From Eupeodes corollae (Eukaryota; Arthropoda; Insecta; Diptera; Syrphidae), in contig NC_079147.1 of NCBI RefSeq assembly GCF_945859685.1, positions 192,121,174 to 192,185,173 on the forward strand: a stretch of DNA of 64,000 bases, given 5' to 3'. This document shows, piece after piece, positions 45,401-49,507 of the stretch. Both the position numbers and the translations under genes were made by a program. The notes under the pieces were generated by a model, which worked only from the letters and a program-made list of their open reading frames with translations, did no database searches and was not told where the DNA came from. Each line of letters starts with the position of its first letter. Within the stretch, counting starts at the first letter, position 1.

Positions 45401-45406
45401 ATCCAT
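3220..45406 (-). CDS. GBA2: Non-lysosomal glucosylceramidase (GH116), gene span, 3' end outside window
   Basis: GBA2 hydrolyses glucosylceramide to glucose and ceramide at the cytosolic side of ER, Golgi and plasma membranes. Eight coding exons join in phase: 45243-45406, 20390-20659, 8965-9509, 8652-8907, 8461-8583, 3931-4045, 3500-3866 and 3220-3430. They total 2051 nt, about 684 residues. Hallmarks in order: [19 protein letters not shown] (exon 2), LYPRAW and VFVW (exon 3), LAWDMP (exon 4), FNELYF with the likely nucleophile Glu near residue 425 (exon 5), [19 protein letters not shown] (exon 6), PHDLGDPEEEPF and DWKDLN.KFVLQVYRDYY (exon 7), and DQTYDSW near residues 672-678 (exon 8), the region of the catalytic acid/base. 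Human GBA2 has 927 residues, so roughly 240 C-terminal residues lie off the left edge. No frame breaks are seen. The probable Drosophila counterpart is CG33090. Confidence 0.95.
3500..3866 (-). CDS. GBA2: GBA2 exon 7
   Basis: Opens VSVQYDFRDAINAELL and contains VPHDLGDPEEEPF, YNIHDVNDWKDLN and KFVLQVYRDYYVLNE. It then carries a lysine- and glutamate-rich insert (YMQDNKRKNSAEEKR) absent from human GBA2, where this position is a short loop. The donor is C|GTAAGT and a 69-bp intron follows. Confidence 0.95.
3931..4045 (-). CDS. GBA2: GBA2 exon 6
   Basis: Encodes [20 protein letters not shown] and DVHFYASHALSHLWPNLQ, one of the most conserved blocks of GH116. The acceptor is TTTCCAG and the donor is CAG|GTAAAA, phase 0. 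A 64-bp intron separates it from exon 7. Confidence 0.95.
4370..5455 (+). mobile_element. Jockey-group LINE relic in intron 5
   Basis: Decayed reverse transcriptase on the plus strand. The visible pieces are IGLDEMSPKFCKL (about 4567-4610), ISRGVPQVSSLG (about 4977-5010), LNDNKSV (about 5080), and a C-terminal part (5180-5455) with KNLGILFNR and ALIYGCRMYSHC followed by VSKRKLN. Many stops and frameshifts interrupt it. It is cut on the right by the minus-strand LOA-type element. Confidence 0.55.
5456..7700 (-). mobile_element. LOA-type (RNase H-bearing) LINE, copy A
   Basis: Minus-strand remains of reverse transcriptase (about 7690-6500) and RNase H (about 6253-5640), closed by a cysteine/histidine C-terminal segment near 5480. 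The RNase H part shows FYTDGSK, AKLLAIKEVLSWL, FSDSQDAIKSLD and PGHRGIPGNCKPDELA, so three of the acidic positions remain. The reverse transcriptase shows ILWADRCGLRVNPHKT, but its YADD segment has been replaced by the insertion at about 6843-6985. It is closely similar to copy C at 54060-57235. RNase H fused to a non-LTR polymerase points to the LOA/I group. The copy is broken by stops and frameshifts. Confidence 0.75.
6843..6985 (+). repeat. tRNA-like insertion inside LOA copy A
   Basis: Compared with LOA copy C (about 55200-55250), copy A has about 140 bases of unrelated sequence here in place of about 20. The insert contains GGTGGCGTAGTGCGTAGTGC, which resembles a Pol III box A, and about 45 bases on, TTGTTCAAGCCC, which resembles box B. 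It could be a SINE head or a decayed tRNA pseudogene. No convincing cloverleaf was built by eye. Confidence 0.35.
7740..8330 (+). pseudogene. DD41D-type mariner transposase relic
   Basis: Plus-strand remains of a mariner transposase: FFIDEAHFSLSG near 7752-7790 (first catalytic Asp), NCSIWGSENPQVIEE and DTVWCALWSGGV at 7830-7930, then WPPRSCDLAPLDF near 8095-8135 (third Asp). The same motifs occur in the intact copy at 16634-17671 but with many residue differences, so this is another, older member. There are in-frame stops, the segment around the second Asp is lost, and no terminal repeats are visible. Confidence 0.75.
8461..8583 (-). CDS. GBA2: GBA2 exon 5 (likely nucleophile)
   Basis: Encodes GLPDWYKSAIFNELYF followed by ISDGGAIWL. 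The Glu of FNELYF aligns with the human nucleophile E527. The acceptor is TTTTTAG and the donor is AG|GTATGC. The exon closes the downstream cluster, and intron 5 (4046-8460) then carries three different transposon remains. Confidence 0.95.
8652..8907 (-). CDS. GBA2: GBA2 exon 4
   Basis: Follows a 57-bp intron whose acceptor (TTTTTTAG) has a strong T tract. It opens with NKDLGVGICSQV and carries FVLAWDMPNVTF and YYTKYFG, which end the N-terminal domain, then WEKLIEAWQKPILDD. The donor GA|GTAAAA is followed by a 68-bp intron. Upstream in-frame residues past the acceptor are intronic. Confidence 0.95.
8965..9509 (-). CDS. GBA2: GBA2 exon 3
   Basis: Encodes about 181 residues of the N-terminal domain with NYTGLYPRAWSEIDL, CRQVSPVIPHEYKESSVP and TQFDP. 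The donor is A|GTAAAA at 8965. Two in-phase acceptors are possible: ATAG before 9509 and AAGAG before 9497, differing by four residues. Both are weak, because the bases just upstream on the sense strand are A-rich; the only pyrimidine-rich stretch is further up, near 9545. Confidence 0.92.
9510..11550. other. Intron 2 (right part of intron as transcribed 3' end), no gene seen
   Basis: Low-complexity AT-rich intron sequence. No protein with recognisable motifs, no RNA gene and no clear repeat was found by eye. Confidence 0.6.
11550..12250 (+). mobile_element. LOA-type LINE, copy B, 3' end
   Basis: Plus-strand RNase H and tail of the same family as copies A and C. LLAIKEFLSWL is visible near 11600, a degraded version of the GVPVH..IKGNCKADE region near 11755-11790, and a Cys/His tail (CRSCMHIQEEE, then LLCTCHAL) near 11865-11930. 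The following non-coding tail (11945-12080) matches, in reverse complement, 54090-54240 of copy C, including the TTGGACAGCCACT stretch. 5'-truncated, with stops and frameshifts. Confidence 0.7.
12251..12613. other. Intron 2, no feature seen
   Basis: AT-rich sequence between the LOA tail and the Tc1-like element. Nothing recognised. Confidence 0.6.
12614..12850 (+). repeat. Left terminal inverted repeat of the long-TIR Tc1-like element
   Basis: About 230 bases that recur inverted at 13850-14045. The left arm has gained an AT dinucleotide run at 12657-12672 and a short block near 12760-12785 that the right arm lacks. Confidence 0.85.
12880..13600 (-). pseudogene. Tc1-like transposase, decayed
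   Basis: On the minus strand a GGSI.LYGAI remnant (near 13225), then weak DDE-region traces, then a C-terminal tail reading about IFLIYLEFLFKSLKDRIFEV followed by AGGITHYK (near 12910-12990). This resembles the end of Tc1 transposases. The tail frame is open for about 40 residues while the rest is broken. The catalytic residues cannot be followed, so the copy is not functional. Confidence 0.6.
13850..14045 (-). repeat. Right terminal inverted repeat of the long-TIR Tc1-like element
   Basis: Inverted partner of 12614-12850. The outer motif (CCTGCTTCTAATCTTATGAC) and inner motif (TGCTTCTAATGACCCGATTT) are both clear. Confidence 0.85.
14048..14741. other. Intron 2, no feature seen
   Basis: AT-rich, no recognised gene or repeat. 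A short imperfect palindrome (AGATCCCTTGAATAAGGGATC) lies at about 14693-14714, just before the tandem-repeat element. Confidence 0.55.
14742..15950 (-). repeat. Tandem-repeat element, copy T1
   Basis: Starts with GGCTGGGATGCGACCCACAC, the inverse of the end of copy T2 at 36955, then runs into tandem repeats. The monomer is about 170 bases and pairs of monomers form a higher-order unit of about 348 bases. The two best copies are about 15123-15470 and 15470-15818, nearly identical, with more diverged monomers before and after. Each monomer carries TTTTACCAACTTTT, an A-rich GTAAAAAAACTG block and CAATATTT. No open frame. The T1 far end fades out near 15950 without the palindromic terminus seen in T2. 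Confidence 0.8.
15951..16518. other. Intron 2, no feature seen
   Basis: No gene recognised between the tandem-repeat element and the mariner. Confidence 0.55.
16519..16546 (+). repeat. Left terminal inverted repeat of mariner
   Basis: Pairs with the right end at about 17796-17823; the outer 12 bases differ at only one or two positions. Confidence 0.8.
16634..17671 (+). CDS. Mariner transposase, intact ORF (DD41D)
   Basis: A 345-residue cut-and-paste transposase. Residues 4-35 and 90-122 form the two helix-turn-helix DNA-binding parts (LTNEQRLQIIEFYYQ; SIRRRSQQLGLCYSTTWKIL). The catalytic triad is complete: D159 in LLSDEAHFWL, D252 in FQQDGATCHTA and D294 in RSCDLTPLDYFLWG. Spacing is 92 then 41 residues, so DD41D rather than the DD34D of classical mariners. 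DD41D is the signature of the rosa group described from Ceratitis rosa. The linker has LVQELK where classical mariners have WVPHEL. The ATG fits the usual family start and the length is normal. No stop or frameshift is seen, so the protein could be active. Transposition would need the divergent ends to be functional. Confidence 0.95.
   Translation: MNRLTNEQRLQIIEFYYQNQCSVRNVFRALRPIYGLHNRPSEQTINAIVTKFRTQFTLLDIKPTTRMRTVRTEENIASVSESVAEDREMSIRRRSQQLGLCYSTTWKILRKDLGVKPYKIQLVQELKPNDLPQRRIFSEWALEKLAENPLFYRQILLSDEAHFWLNGYVNKQNCRIWSEEQPEAIQELPMHPEKCTVWCGLYAGGIIGPYFFKDAVGRNVTVNGDRYRSMLTNFLLPKMEELNLVDMWFQQDGATCHTARDYMAILRENFGEQFISRNGPVSWPPRSCDLTPLDYFLWGYFKSKVYTYKPATIPALEDNISEEIRAIPAEMLEKVTQIGLSEWTT
17796..17823 (-). 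repeat. Right terminal inverted repeat of mariner
   Basis: Complement reads TAAACGGTGATTTTTTAAGA; matches the left end imperfectly. The bases just inside are a T run. Confidence 0.8.
17826..20389. other. Intron 2, upstream part, no gene seen
   Basis: AT-rich intron sequence between the mariner and exon 2. Nothing with recognisable protein or RNA motifs. Confidence 0.6.
20390..20659 (-). CDS. GBA2: GBA2 exon 2
   Basis: The acceptor is ACAG before 20659 and the donor is ACAG|GTAGGT at 20390. It encodes YASYYWKC, then REGRRVIMDYYY, then the glycine-rich GBA2 hallmark [20 protein letters not shown] and the MRPGMYEYN segment. This is the start of the N-terminal beta-sandwich domain. An ATG at 20610 lies inside the exon and should not be taken as the gene start, because the upstream residues are also conserved in the family. 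Confidence 0.95.
20660..22440. other. Intron 1, 3' part, no gene seen
   Basis: No recognised coding or repeat family. It contains the acceptor side of the 24.6-kb first intron. Confidence 0.55.
22450..24640 (+). mobile_element. RTE-like (CFDP2-like) LINE, second copy
   Basis: Plus-strand copy of the same family as 1-1915. Leader 22450-22790, endonuclease 22830-23660 (AWNVRSLNRP, FGCGFVVGTRLRQKVLS, CAHAPTEEKD; a stop at 23300 interrupts just before the GDFNAKL box, which is itself intact), linker 23665-24150 (NPWFDDEC, FYEQKRREDH), then the start of reverse transcriptase to about 24620 (GADGIAAELLKAAGDDL, MPDEWNLSIVCPIH). It stops abruptly near 24640, where an unrelated LINE fragment begins, so the polymerase core is missing. 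Several stops and frameshifts occur. The leader is over 80% identical by eye to the leader of the first copy. Confidence 0.8.
24641..25512 (+). mobile_element. LINE fragment (reverse transcriptase, family X)
   Basis: Plus-strand polymerase fragment: KLNGSKYIISR (about 24760), DGKAACADRIPAEFY (about 24952-24995), IIPQQFKDALIFPIHNYRGI (about 25066-25125), then SQAGFRSGYSTIDHIF and DLKAAFDSVDR ending at 25359. Beyond this, VRNGKQVSEW and LGVRQG reach about 25508, where the sequence jumps to the endonuclease of the next copy. Truncated at both ends and lacking the YADD box. It has the same motif order as the copy at 25513-28080. Confidence 0.7.
25513..28080 (+). mobile_element. LINE, family X, near full polymerase region
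   Basis: Plus-strand element. Endonuclease C-terminal half at 25612-26022 (VIDYCMV, FSDHMPIVIEW), linker and polymerase start at 26216-26500 (KDGKAPGEDGIP), polymerase at 26550-27026 (SIIFPIHKKGNLNAVEKCRR, DFKAAF), then GCLLSALLFALFINDIPGG and LLYADDLLLLSESR at about 27032-27165, with the catalytic YADD intact. The C-terminal part at 27691-28074 ends in a Cys/His cluster (CNLC, CFHFIRVC). At least four frameshifts or stops separate these pieces. I do not assign a named clade. Confidence 0.78.
28081..28440. other. Intron 1, tail of family X LINE and AT-rich DNA
   Basis: Non-coding; probably includes the 3' untranslated tail of the LINE that ends at about 28074. No poly-A tail is evident, only T-rich stretches near 28256-28275. 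Confidence 0.45.
28785..28792 (+). repeat. Target-site duplication of hAT, left
   Basis: CTTCCAGG; pairs with CTTTCAGG at 30872-30879 (7 of 8 bases). Confidence 0.85.
28793..30871 (-). mobile_element. hAT-family DNA transposon, internally degraded
   Basis: A 2079-bp insertion with terminal inverted repeats. The left end reads CAGTGACGGATTTAGGC and the complement of the right end reads CAGTGTTGGATTTACGC, and both arms share GCCGCCCTAGGCC further in. It is flanked by an 8-bp target duplication, which with the CAGTG ends is diagnostic of hAT. It carries remains of a zinc finger MYM-type 1-like transposase on the minus strand. Confidence 0.92.
29008..30244 (-). pseudogene. hAT transposase (ZMYM1-like), truncated and broken
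   Basis: The main frame (30244-29333, 303 residues) has RGQSYDNASNMSGIYSGLQ with the second catalytic Asp, then CAAHYLNLVG and STHRWEIL. A TGA at about 29330 and a frameshift before 29196 separate it from the C-terminal dimerisation segment DRLNALALLSIEAQL (29196-29008). The N-terminal BED-type finger and the first catalytic Asp region are missing, and 30245-30790 is non-coding. Full relatives are about 700-800 residues. The protein cannot be active. Confidence 0.85.
30872..30879 (+). repeat. Target-site duplication of hAT, right
   Basis: CTTTCAGG, partner of 28785-28792. Confidence 0.85.
31226..32430. other. Intron 1, no gene seen
   Basis: AT-rich DNA with no recognised coding or repeat family. 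Confidence 0.6.
32430..32760 (+). mobile_element. CR1/jockey-group LINE relic
   Basis: A short remnant of reverse transcriptase: an ADDP version of the catalytic box near 32450 and LNSDLDSIVK near 32531-32560. It is similar in sequence to 2490-2590 and in the same orientation. Heavily broken. Confidence 0.55.
32882..33055 (+). mobile_element. tRNA-derived SINE, copy S2
   Basis: Starts with a box A-like GACATGATTGTTAGTGTG, followed 40 bases on by a box B-like CTTCAATCCCTGCCAGTGCC, then a body ending with AACTGTAGGTCACT. Head and body both match copies S1 and S3, allowing short deletions. Pol III-type SINE heads derive from tRNA genes. The box B here is mutated from GGTTCAATCCC. Confidence 0.7.
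33060..34150. other. Intron 1, no gene seen
   Basis: AT-rich with A and T runs. A GAAGTAGAT-like motif repeats loosely at 33975-34130. No coding signal. Confidence 0.55.
34155..34335 (+). mobile_element. CR1/jockey-group LINE relic, C-terminal tail
   Basis: Plus-strand fragment reading about LELNFKRTIKYRELLFNRTS then RMGML, the same C-terminal motif as at 2840-2880. It may be the 3' end of the element whose polymerase remains lie at 32430-32760, separated by the SINE and other DNA. Confidence 0.5.
35410..35423 (+). repeat. Target-site duplication, left
   Basis: CAGTCCAACGCACT, identical to 36486-36499. It flanks the poly-T start of the LINE insertion. Confidence 0.88.
35424..36485 (-). mobile_element. 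5'-truncated LINE inserted in a SINE
   Basis: Minus-strand insertion of about 1060 bp with a poly-A tail (T run 35424-35435) and a perfect 14-bp target duplication. It keeps only the C-terminal coding part: RPMIVYGCPVW near 36470-36440, then a frame at 36283-35999 with IFGAFYPNDEYFE, GFIPPEAFLFLDKCGVIQD and YHVRRRTVDRRLPYNRD. A frameshift lies near 36290. A T-rich 3' region follows (35640-35850). The clade is not assigned, probably jockey group. The nearly intact tail and duplication suggest a fairly recent insertion. Confidence 0.85.
36486..36499 (+). repeat. Target-site duplication, right
   Basis: CAGTCCAACGCACT, partner of 35410-35423. Confidence 0.88.
36956..37706. other. Intron 1, no gene seen
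   Basis: AT-rich sequence without recognised features, ending at the TA target of the Tc1 element. Confidence 0.6.
37707..39177 (+). mobile_element. Tc1-like transposon, complete ends, broken transposase
   Basis: A 1471-bp element with inverted ends. The left end runs CAGTGCTGCACTTAATTATT then GGCACAGCAAGC; the complement of the right end runs CAGTAAGGCACTTAATTATT then GGCACAGCACGC. TA lies at 37705-37706 and 39178-39179. An inner partial copy of TTGGCACAG lies near 37918-37926. Length and TA target are typical of Tc1. Confidence 0.92.
38003..39022 (+). pseudogene. Tc1-like transposase (DD34E), two frame breaks
   Basis: N-terminal helix-turn-helix (SYEEIGQIMDRSRYTIRSVV, then a TSTEIAAEVN region) in the frame 38003-38326, then a second frame (about 38320-38450) with NNVLFSDESKLNVF carrying the first Asp, then a third (38480-39022) with HGGGGVMVWGCMSAAG just before it, FTFQHDNDPKY (second Asp) and SPDFNPFEHLWEELDRRVKK (final Glu). 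A one-base shift lies near 38320. A short deletion near 38455 removes several residues before the glycine motif. The catalytic residues are otherwise kept, so this copy is only moderately old. Confidence 0.88.
39180..40030. other. Intron 1, no gene seen; poly-C run
   Basis: Nothing coding recognised. A run of 15 C lies at 39270-39284. Confidence 0.6.
40500..41290 (+). pseudogene. Tc1-like transposase, decayed
   Basis: Plus-strand remains. A TSRNVRRRLVEANLF helix region near 40595-40640, KKWRNVLWMDETKMSLFGSD near 40749-40805 (first Asp), VLQHDNDHK near 41007-41035 (second Asp), and a C-terminal tail WCHIAIDRCRRLFDSMSNRC near 41175-41240. Stops and frameshifts occur throughout, and the region of the final Glu is lost. 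Confidence 0.75.
41500..43800 (+). mobile_element. CR1/jockey-group LINE inserted in Tc1-like element
   Basis: Plus-strand element. Endonuclease at 41620-42300 in two frames (LALFYQNVRGLRS, VLTETWLN, then SGGVLIAVKN, LLLGDFNLPHIDW and ILDLVFF), with a shift near 41815. The linker and first half of the polymerase are damaged (42370-42820). Polymerase fingers and palm at 42830-43090 have SGVPQGRHIGPFLFI and LLIFADDMKIFK with the catalytic pair intact. The thumb and C-terminal region form an open frame at 43091-43759 (DLGVHFCSNL, HPHLEYASQVLTPYY). No RNase H. The protein resembles the copy at 61400-63760, so they are related families. Confidence 0.82.
44190..45242. other. Intron 1, 5' part, no gene seen
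   Basis: AT-rich. A TAGG/GTAG-type microsatellite lies at about 44827-44880 and TACCTACG-like repeats near 44950-44985. No coding feature apart from exon 1 at the right. Confidence 0.6.
45243..45406 (-). CDS. GBA2: GBA2 exon 1 (start codon)
   Basis: The exon begins at an ATG at 45406 preceded by ACAACA, a good fly initiation context, and encodes 54 residues plus two bases. It includes PKYGLKLAFNHVYPEK and ends VCR. The donor reads CG|GTAGGT. The split Arg codon is completed by the A that opens exon 2, giving CR-YASYYWK. Exon 1 lies 24.6 kb from exon 2, so automatic gene callers may miss it. The ORF is too short to stand out alone; phase and sequence continuity are the support. Confidence 0.85.
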
Positions 45407-45574
45407 TGTTGTCACTCACAAATTAAGCGATTTTTCTAATCAAAAATAATATATGTACACAAATAACCCACTTTCACTTATCACAACAAAATCTTAAGTT
45501 CCTTTATTGATTTTTATTAAATTAAAATTCCAGAACAAAACACACAAGCGAATTCCTCAGCACACAGCACAAAA

Positions 45575-45645
45575 TTAGTTTGAAAACCACACGAAATGTC
45601 CTAATTATATACTCTTGAAGGCATAGTTTTCGTTTTCCTATTGGA
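45575..45645 (-). promoter_or_regulatory. Candidate GBA2 core promoter
   Basis: On the minus strand, TATATAA at 45611-45605 is followed about 28 bases on by TCAAACT (about 45582-45576), which resembles a fly initiator. A CCAATAGG lies at 45644-45637. Start of transcription near 45580 would give a 5' leader of about 175 nt before the ATG. Nothing else in the next few kilobases upstream looks like a GBA2 exon. This is inferred from motif spacing only. Confidence 0.5.
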
Positions 45646-45649
45646 CAAA

Positions 45650-46150
45650 AACAGAAGACAGCTAGAACAACACGGAAATGTTAAAATTTAGTTTGACTGA
45701 AAGTCAGAACCCGGAAAAACAAGACCGAAGACCGAACGAGAGTTTCCAAAAAATATAACTGAATAAAACTCAAGAATTTTTCTTAAGCGAAAGTGCCAAA
45801 AAGTCTCTCAGCCATCAGCAGACCCACGTAAAATCAAATAATGGAAAATGAATTTATTTATTATTCATCCACTTCATATGCAGATGATGATGAATCCACA
45901 ATTTACTAATGGAGTCTGTGAGAAAATCAGCTGTGAACTGTCAAATAGTGCTTTTACGTTGACTTTTTATGCCGGTTCACATTGGATGAAGTGAGAGAGG
46001 TGTATTACATTGATGGAAACAGAAGGTGTGTTCGTGTGGATTGTTATTATGAAATGAATGTGGATTCTATTTGGAAAAGCTTAAGTAAGAATCTGGTGCG
46101 AAACTTAGGTAAGTGAATAAAAGAACCTATTTTGTAAGTTTTGATATTTT
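45650..46150. other. Upstream flank of GBA2, no gene seen
   Basis: No recognised coding or repeat. Possible regulatory DNA by position. Confidence 0.45.
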
Positions 46151-46164
46151 ATATGAAAACCACT

Positions 46165-46279
46165 GTACTTTCATGAGTAGATATTTTTAGGGCGACCATA
46201 TTCCCAATTTTATTTGAAGAACGGGTTTATTTGAGTTTTAAATTTGTTTTTGTTGGTAGCTATGCATGGATGGCCGACA
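46165..46279 (+). repeat. Dispersed repeat R, block A (left part, copy alpha)
   Basis: Contains CATGAGTAGATATTTTTAGG and GCGACCATATTCCC, shared with 53213-53250 and, inverted, with 57745-57700. Its partner block B lies at 49508-49720 beyond the Jockey element, which seems to have inserted between them. Confidence 0.55.
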
Positions 46280-46471
46280 TTTTTTTTTATCCGATGGAAA
46301 TCCTCAAAAGACACTCGGTAAGAATCGGTACCGAGTAGTGTGGGACTCTTACCGCACTAAAACCACCGGTGAATCAGGACCAATCTATGAAAGATCGACA
46401 AATGATTTTTATTTCTTAATTTTTAAATCGCATTGGGGGAAGTTTAAGGTTATAACACTTTCCCGTAGCTT

Positions 46472-49124
46472 TTAGCCCATCAGCTCATGAGGCTTGGTTC
46501 TTCTTAATCTCCGAACATTCTCTCGTACATTTAATACGGTCTCCATTTCAGAGTTAGTATACAGCGTGTTTCTTAACCACTTCTGTAATCATTTCAATTT
46601 GAAGGTCACGATGTAGATCGCTATTTCTTATTTACCAAGGGGCATTTATTATTCCACGAAGGACCTTGCTTTGGAATTTTTGGATGGGTTCAGCATTTGT
46701 TTTCTTTGTACAGCCCCATAGTTGGATGCCATATGTCCAAAAGGGTTTCAATACTTGCTTATATAACATTAGTTTGTTCTGGATAGATAGGTCAGAGTTC
46801 TTTCCTATTAACCAGTACATTTTTCTGTACTTCCAGTTTAGTTCTTTTCTTTTCTTTTTGATGTGTTCTTTCCATTTAAGCTTTGCATCCAAATTCATTC
46901 CAAGGTATTTGGCGGTATTGGAGTAAGGTAGTTCTGTACTGTTTATAAAAATTGGAACATTGTTTATGTTTTTGTTTGTAAAGTTTATATGCGTCGATTT
47001 TGTTTCGTTTAATTTGATACGCCATTTGTGCGTCCAATCACTAACTTTATCGGCTGCATTTTGCAATTTTTGTGTAGCCTTCGTAACGGATTTATCTGGC
47101 ACCAATATTGCAGTATCATTAGCAAAGGTGGCCATGATAGCGTTGATGTCCACTGGAATATCCCTTGTATATAACAGATACAGGGTTGGTCCTAGGACAC
47201 TTCCTTGTGGTACACCAGCTTCAATTTTCTTAAGTTCCGAGTAATTTTGGTCGTACCGTACTCTAAAGAGTCGGTTTGTTACGTAGGTTTTCAGTATTTC
47301 GTAGTACTGCCTGGGGAAGTCCCTATGCAGTTTGTACTCAAGTCCCAAGTGCCAAACCTTGTCAAAAGCTTGAGCAACATCTAAGAATACAGACGAGAAT
47401 ACTTGTTTTTCTTCAAGTGCCTTTTCCACAGCATCCGTAATTCGATGCACTTGGTCTATCGTGGAATGTTTATTTCTAAATCCAAACTGATGGCTCGGAA
47501 TTAGTCTTCTTTCTTCAATTATTTTGTTAAGCCTTTTAAGTAGCAGTTTTTCAAAAACTTTTGCCATGATTGGTATAAGCGATATTGGTCTGTAAGATGT
47601 AACTTCTGTTGGTGGCTTACCTTGTTTAGGTATAACAATGACTTCCGCAATTTTCCAATGATGTGGCACATATCTTAGTTTAAGGCATGCGTTTATTATA
47701 AATTGGAGTTTCTTGAAGGCTATAAGAGGCATTTCTTTCAGAACCTGAGCAGTTATAAGATCGTACCCTGGTGATTTTTTGTTTGACAACTTATGTTGAC
47801 ACATGCTTCTTACTTCTTTGAGCGTGACAAAAGGTATTTCCCATTCGTCGTTTCTGTCAACAAACTGTAAGGGATCTGTAGCTGTGCTTGCTGGGAATGG
47901 CTTAAAAACATTCGCGAGATGTTCAGCGAAGAGATCAGCCTATTGTTTCGGGTTTCCGATCCATTTACCATCTTGAGATTTTATCGGCGGGTTTTGTGTC
48001 TGAGGTCTTCTTAGGCGCTTAGCTGCTTTCCATAAGGAGTATTCTGTAGAAGCATCCGTCGTCAGACTTTTCAGGAATCTACTTAGTGAATCATTTTTAA
48101 ACTCACTGATTCTTTTTTTTAATTGGTTGTTAAGACGGTTAAAAACTATCTTATCATCTGGGAATCTCGTGGATTGCCATTTTCGTCTAGCTCTTCTTTT
48201 TTCCAATATCAACTCCTTTATTTCGATAGGATATTTTATTTCTTTTTCTCTCGCATTCGAAATAGATGGAGTACTTTCTTCTGCAGCCTGCTGCACATCA
48301 GCAATAAATTGTTCTACTTCATGATCAATTTGTTCAATTGTTTGCATAGGGGATCTTAGGTTTATAAAATTTTCAAGTTTGTCTCTGAATTCGTTCCAGT
48401 TTGTTCTGTTATTCACGAGCTTGGGATTACTTTTTTCTATTATTTCTGTTTCGCTCAGTGATAAAATTACTGGAGTATGATCTGATGATAAATCGTAATT
48501 ACCTTCGACACTTATATGATTTCGTTTAATACCTTTAACTACGAAAAAGTCTATAAGGTCTGGTATTTTGTTAGTATCAAATGGCCAATATGTTGGCGAA
48601 CCAGAAGAATAAAATTCGCAGTTGTATTTTCAGCCTGCTTGGTATAGCCGTTTACCTTTTGTTGTTATGAGCCTAGATCCCCATTGGGTGTGTTTAGCAT
48701 TGAAGTCGCCACCAACAAGGAAGTTATGTCCTAACAAATGTAGGAGTTCTGCATAGTCTTCTTCAGTTGGAGGGCGCCTCGGAGGGCAGTATATAGCTGC
48801 TATTTTGAATTCTTTCTTTTTTATACCAATACTAATTGTTGTTACTTGCATGTTTTCTTTAGTAAACTTTGGTTCTTCATAGTGTGTAAGGCACTTTTTT
48901 ATAAGTATTGCTGATCCTCCCCTAGCTTTGTCAGCTGGGTGCAGAGCGTGGTAACATGTATAGTTTGGTAATTTATTATCAAGACTTTGTTCAATAGCGA
49001 GGTGGGTTTCGGACACCAAACAAATGTCTATATGCTCTATGTCTAAAAAGATGTTTAGTTCTGATACATGCTGTAAAAGACCGTTTGCATTCCATGTTGC
49101 GATTTTGAGTGTTCTGTCCATCAT
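46472..49124 (-). pseudogene. Jockey ORF2 (endonuclease, reverse transcriptase), inactivated
   Basis: From the ATG at 49124 one continuous frame runs to 46632, interrupted by two stops (TGA near 48628 and TAG near 47939). A third (TAA near 46631) replaces the Tyr of the usual PWY, and a one-base shift near 46555 precedes the end HELMG. Domains: endonuclease (KIATWNANGL, VSETHL, GGDFNAKH), linker, and reverse transcriptase (SYRPISLI, HQFGFRNKHST, AFDKVWH, AGVPQGSVLGP). The catalytic box reads FAND instead of FADD, so an essential Asp is lost. The thumb (YLGMNLDAKLKWKEHI) and QLWGC follow. Dead both by stops and by the catalytic change. Confidence 0.9.
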
Positions 49125-49130
49125 TGTTTT

Positions 49131-49505
49131 TTAAGAGCGACTTCTTCGCTTAGCTGTTTTATGTTTAAAATCTTGTTGGTCAATCCTTTTCAGGATGAGT
49201 TCCAGCATTTCTTTTATAGAAGTTTTCTCATTCTTCCGCACATTTTTTACAATCTGGGAATAGGATTTATTTTCATCACTTTTGCTTAGTGCAATTGCTT
49301 TTCCCGGTTGATTTTTAGTAATGTTATCGACCGTTACTTTTTTGCTTTCAACTACTGGTTTTGTGTTGGTTGAGTTTCTAAACTTGTTCCCAGTTTTGTT
49401 TTTTCTTTTTGTGTCTTGGAACTTTTTTGCTACTGGACATCCTCTGTAACTTGCAGGATGATTGCCTTGACAATTAACACATTTCGCTTTCTGTTCTCTG
49501 CCCAT
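49131..49505 (-). pseudogene. Jockey ORF1 C-terminal fragment
   Basis: Nucleic-acid-binding ORF1 remnant of 124 residues with a zinc knuckle CVNCQGNHPASYRGC at residues 10-24, followed by a lysine-rich region. The apparent ATG at 49505 sits next to the truncation point and is unlikely to be the natural start. It stops seven bases before the ATG of ORF2. Confidence 0.75.
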
Positions 49506-49507
49506 GG

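Larger units (their letters stand above)
46280..49507 (-). mobile_element. Jockey-clade LINE, 5'-truncated
   Basis: A 3.2-kb minus-strand element: end of ORF1 (49505-49131), ORF2 (49124 to about 46472), a 3' untranslated region of about 180 bases and a poly-A tail (T run 46280-46288). It is cut at the left (5') inside ORF1. The order and motifs are those of Drosophila Jockey. No clear target duplication was found. It lies upstream of GBA2 in the same orientation and appears inserted in dispersed repeat R. Confidence 0.88.
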
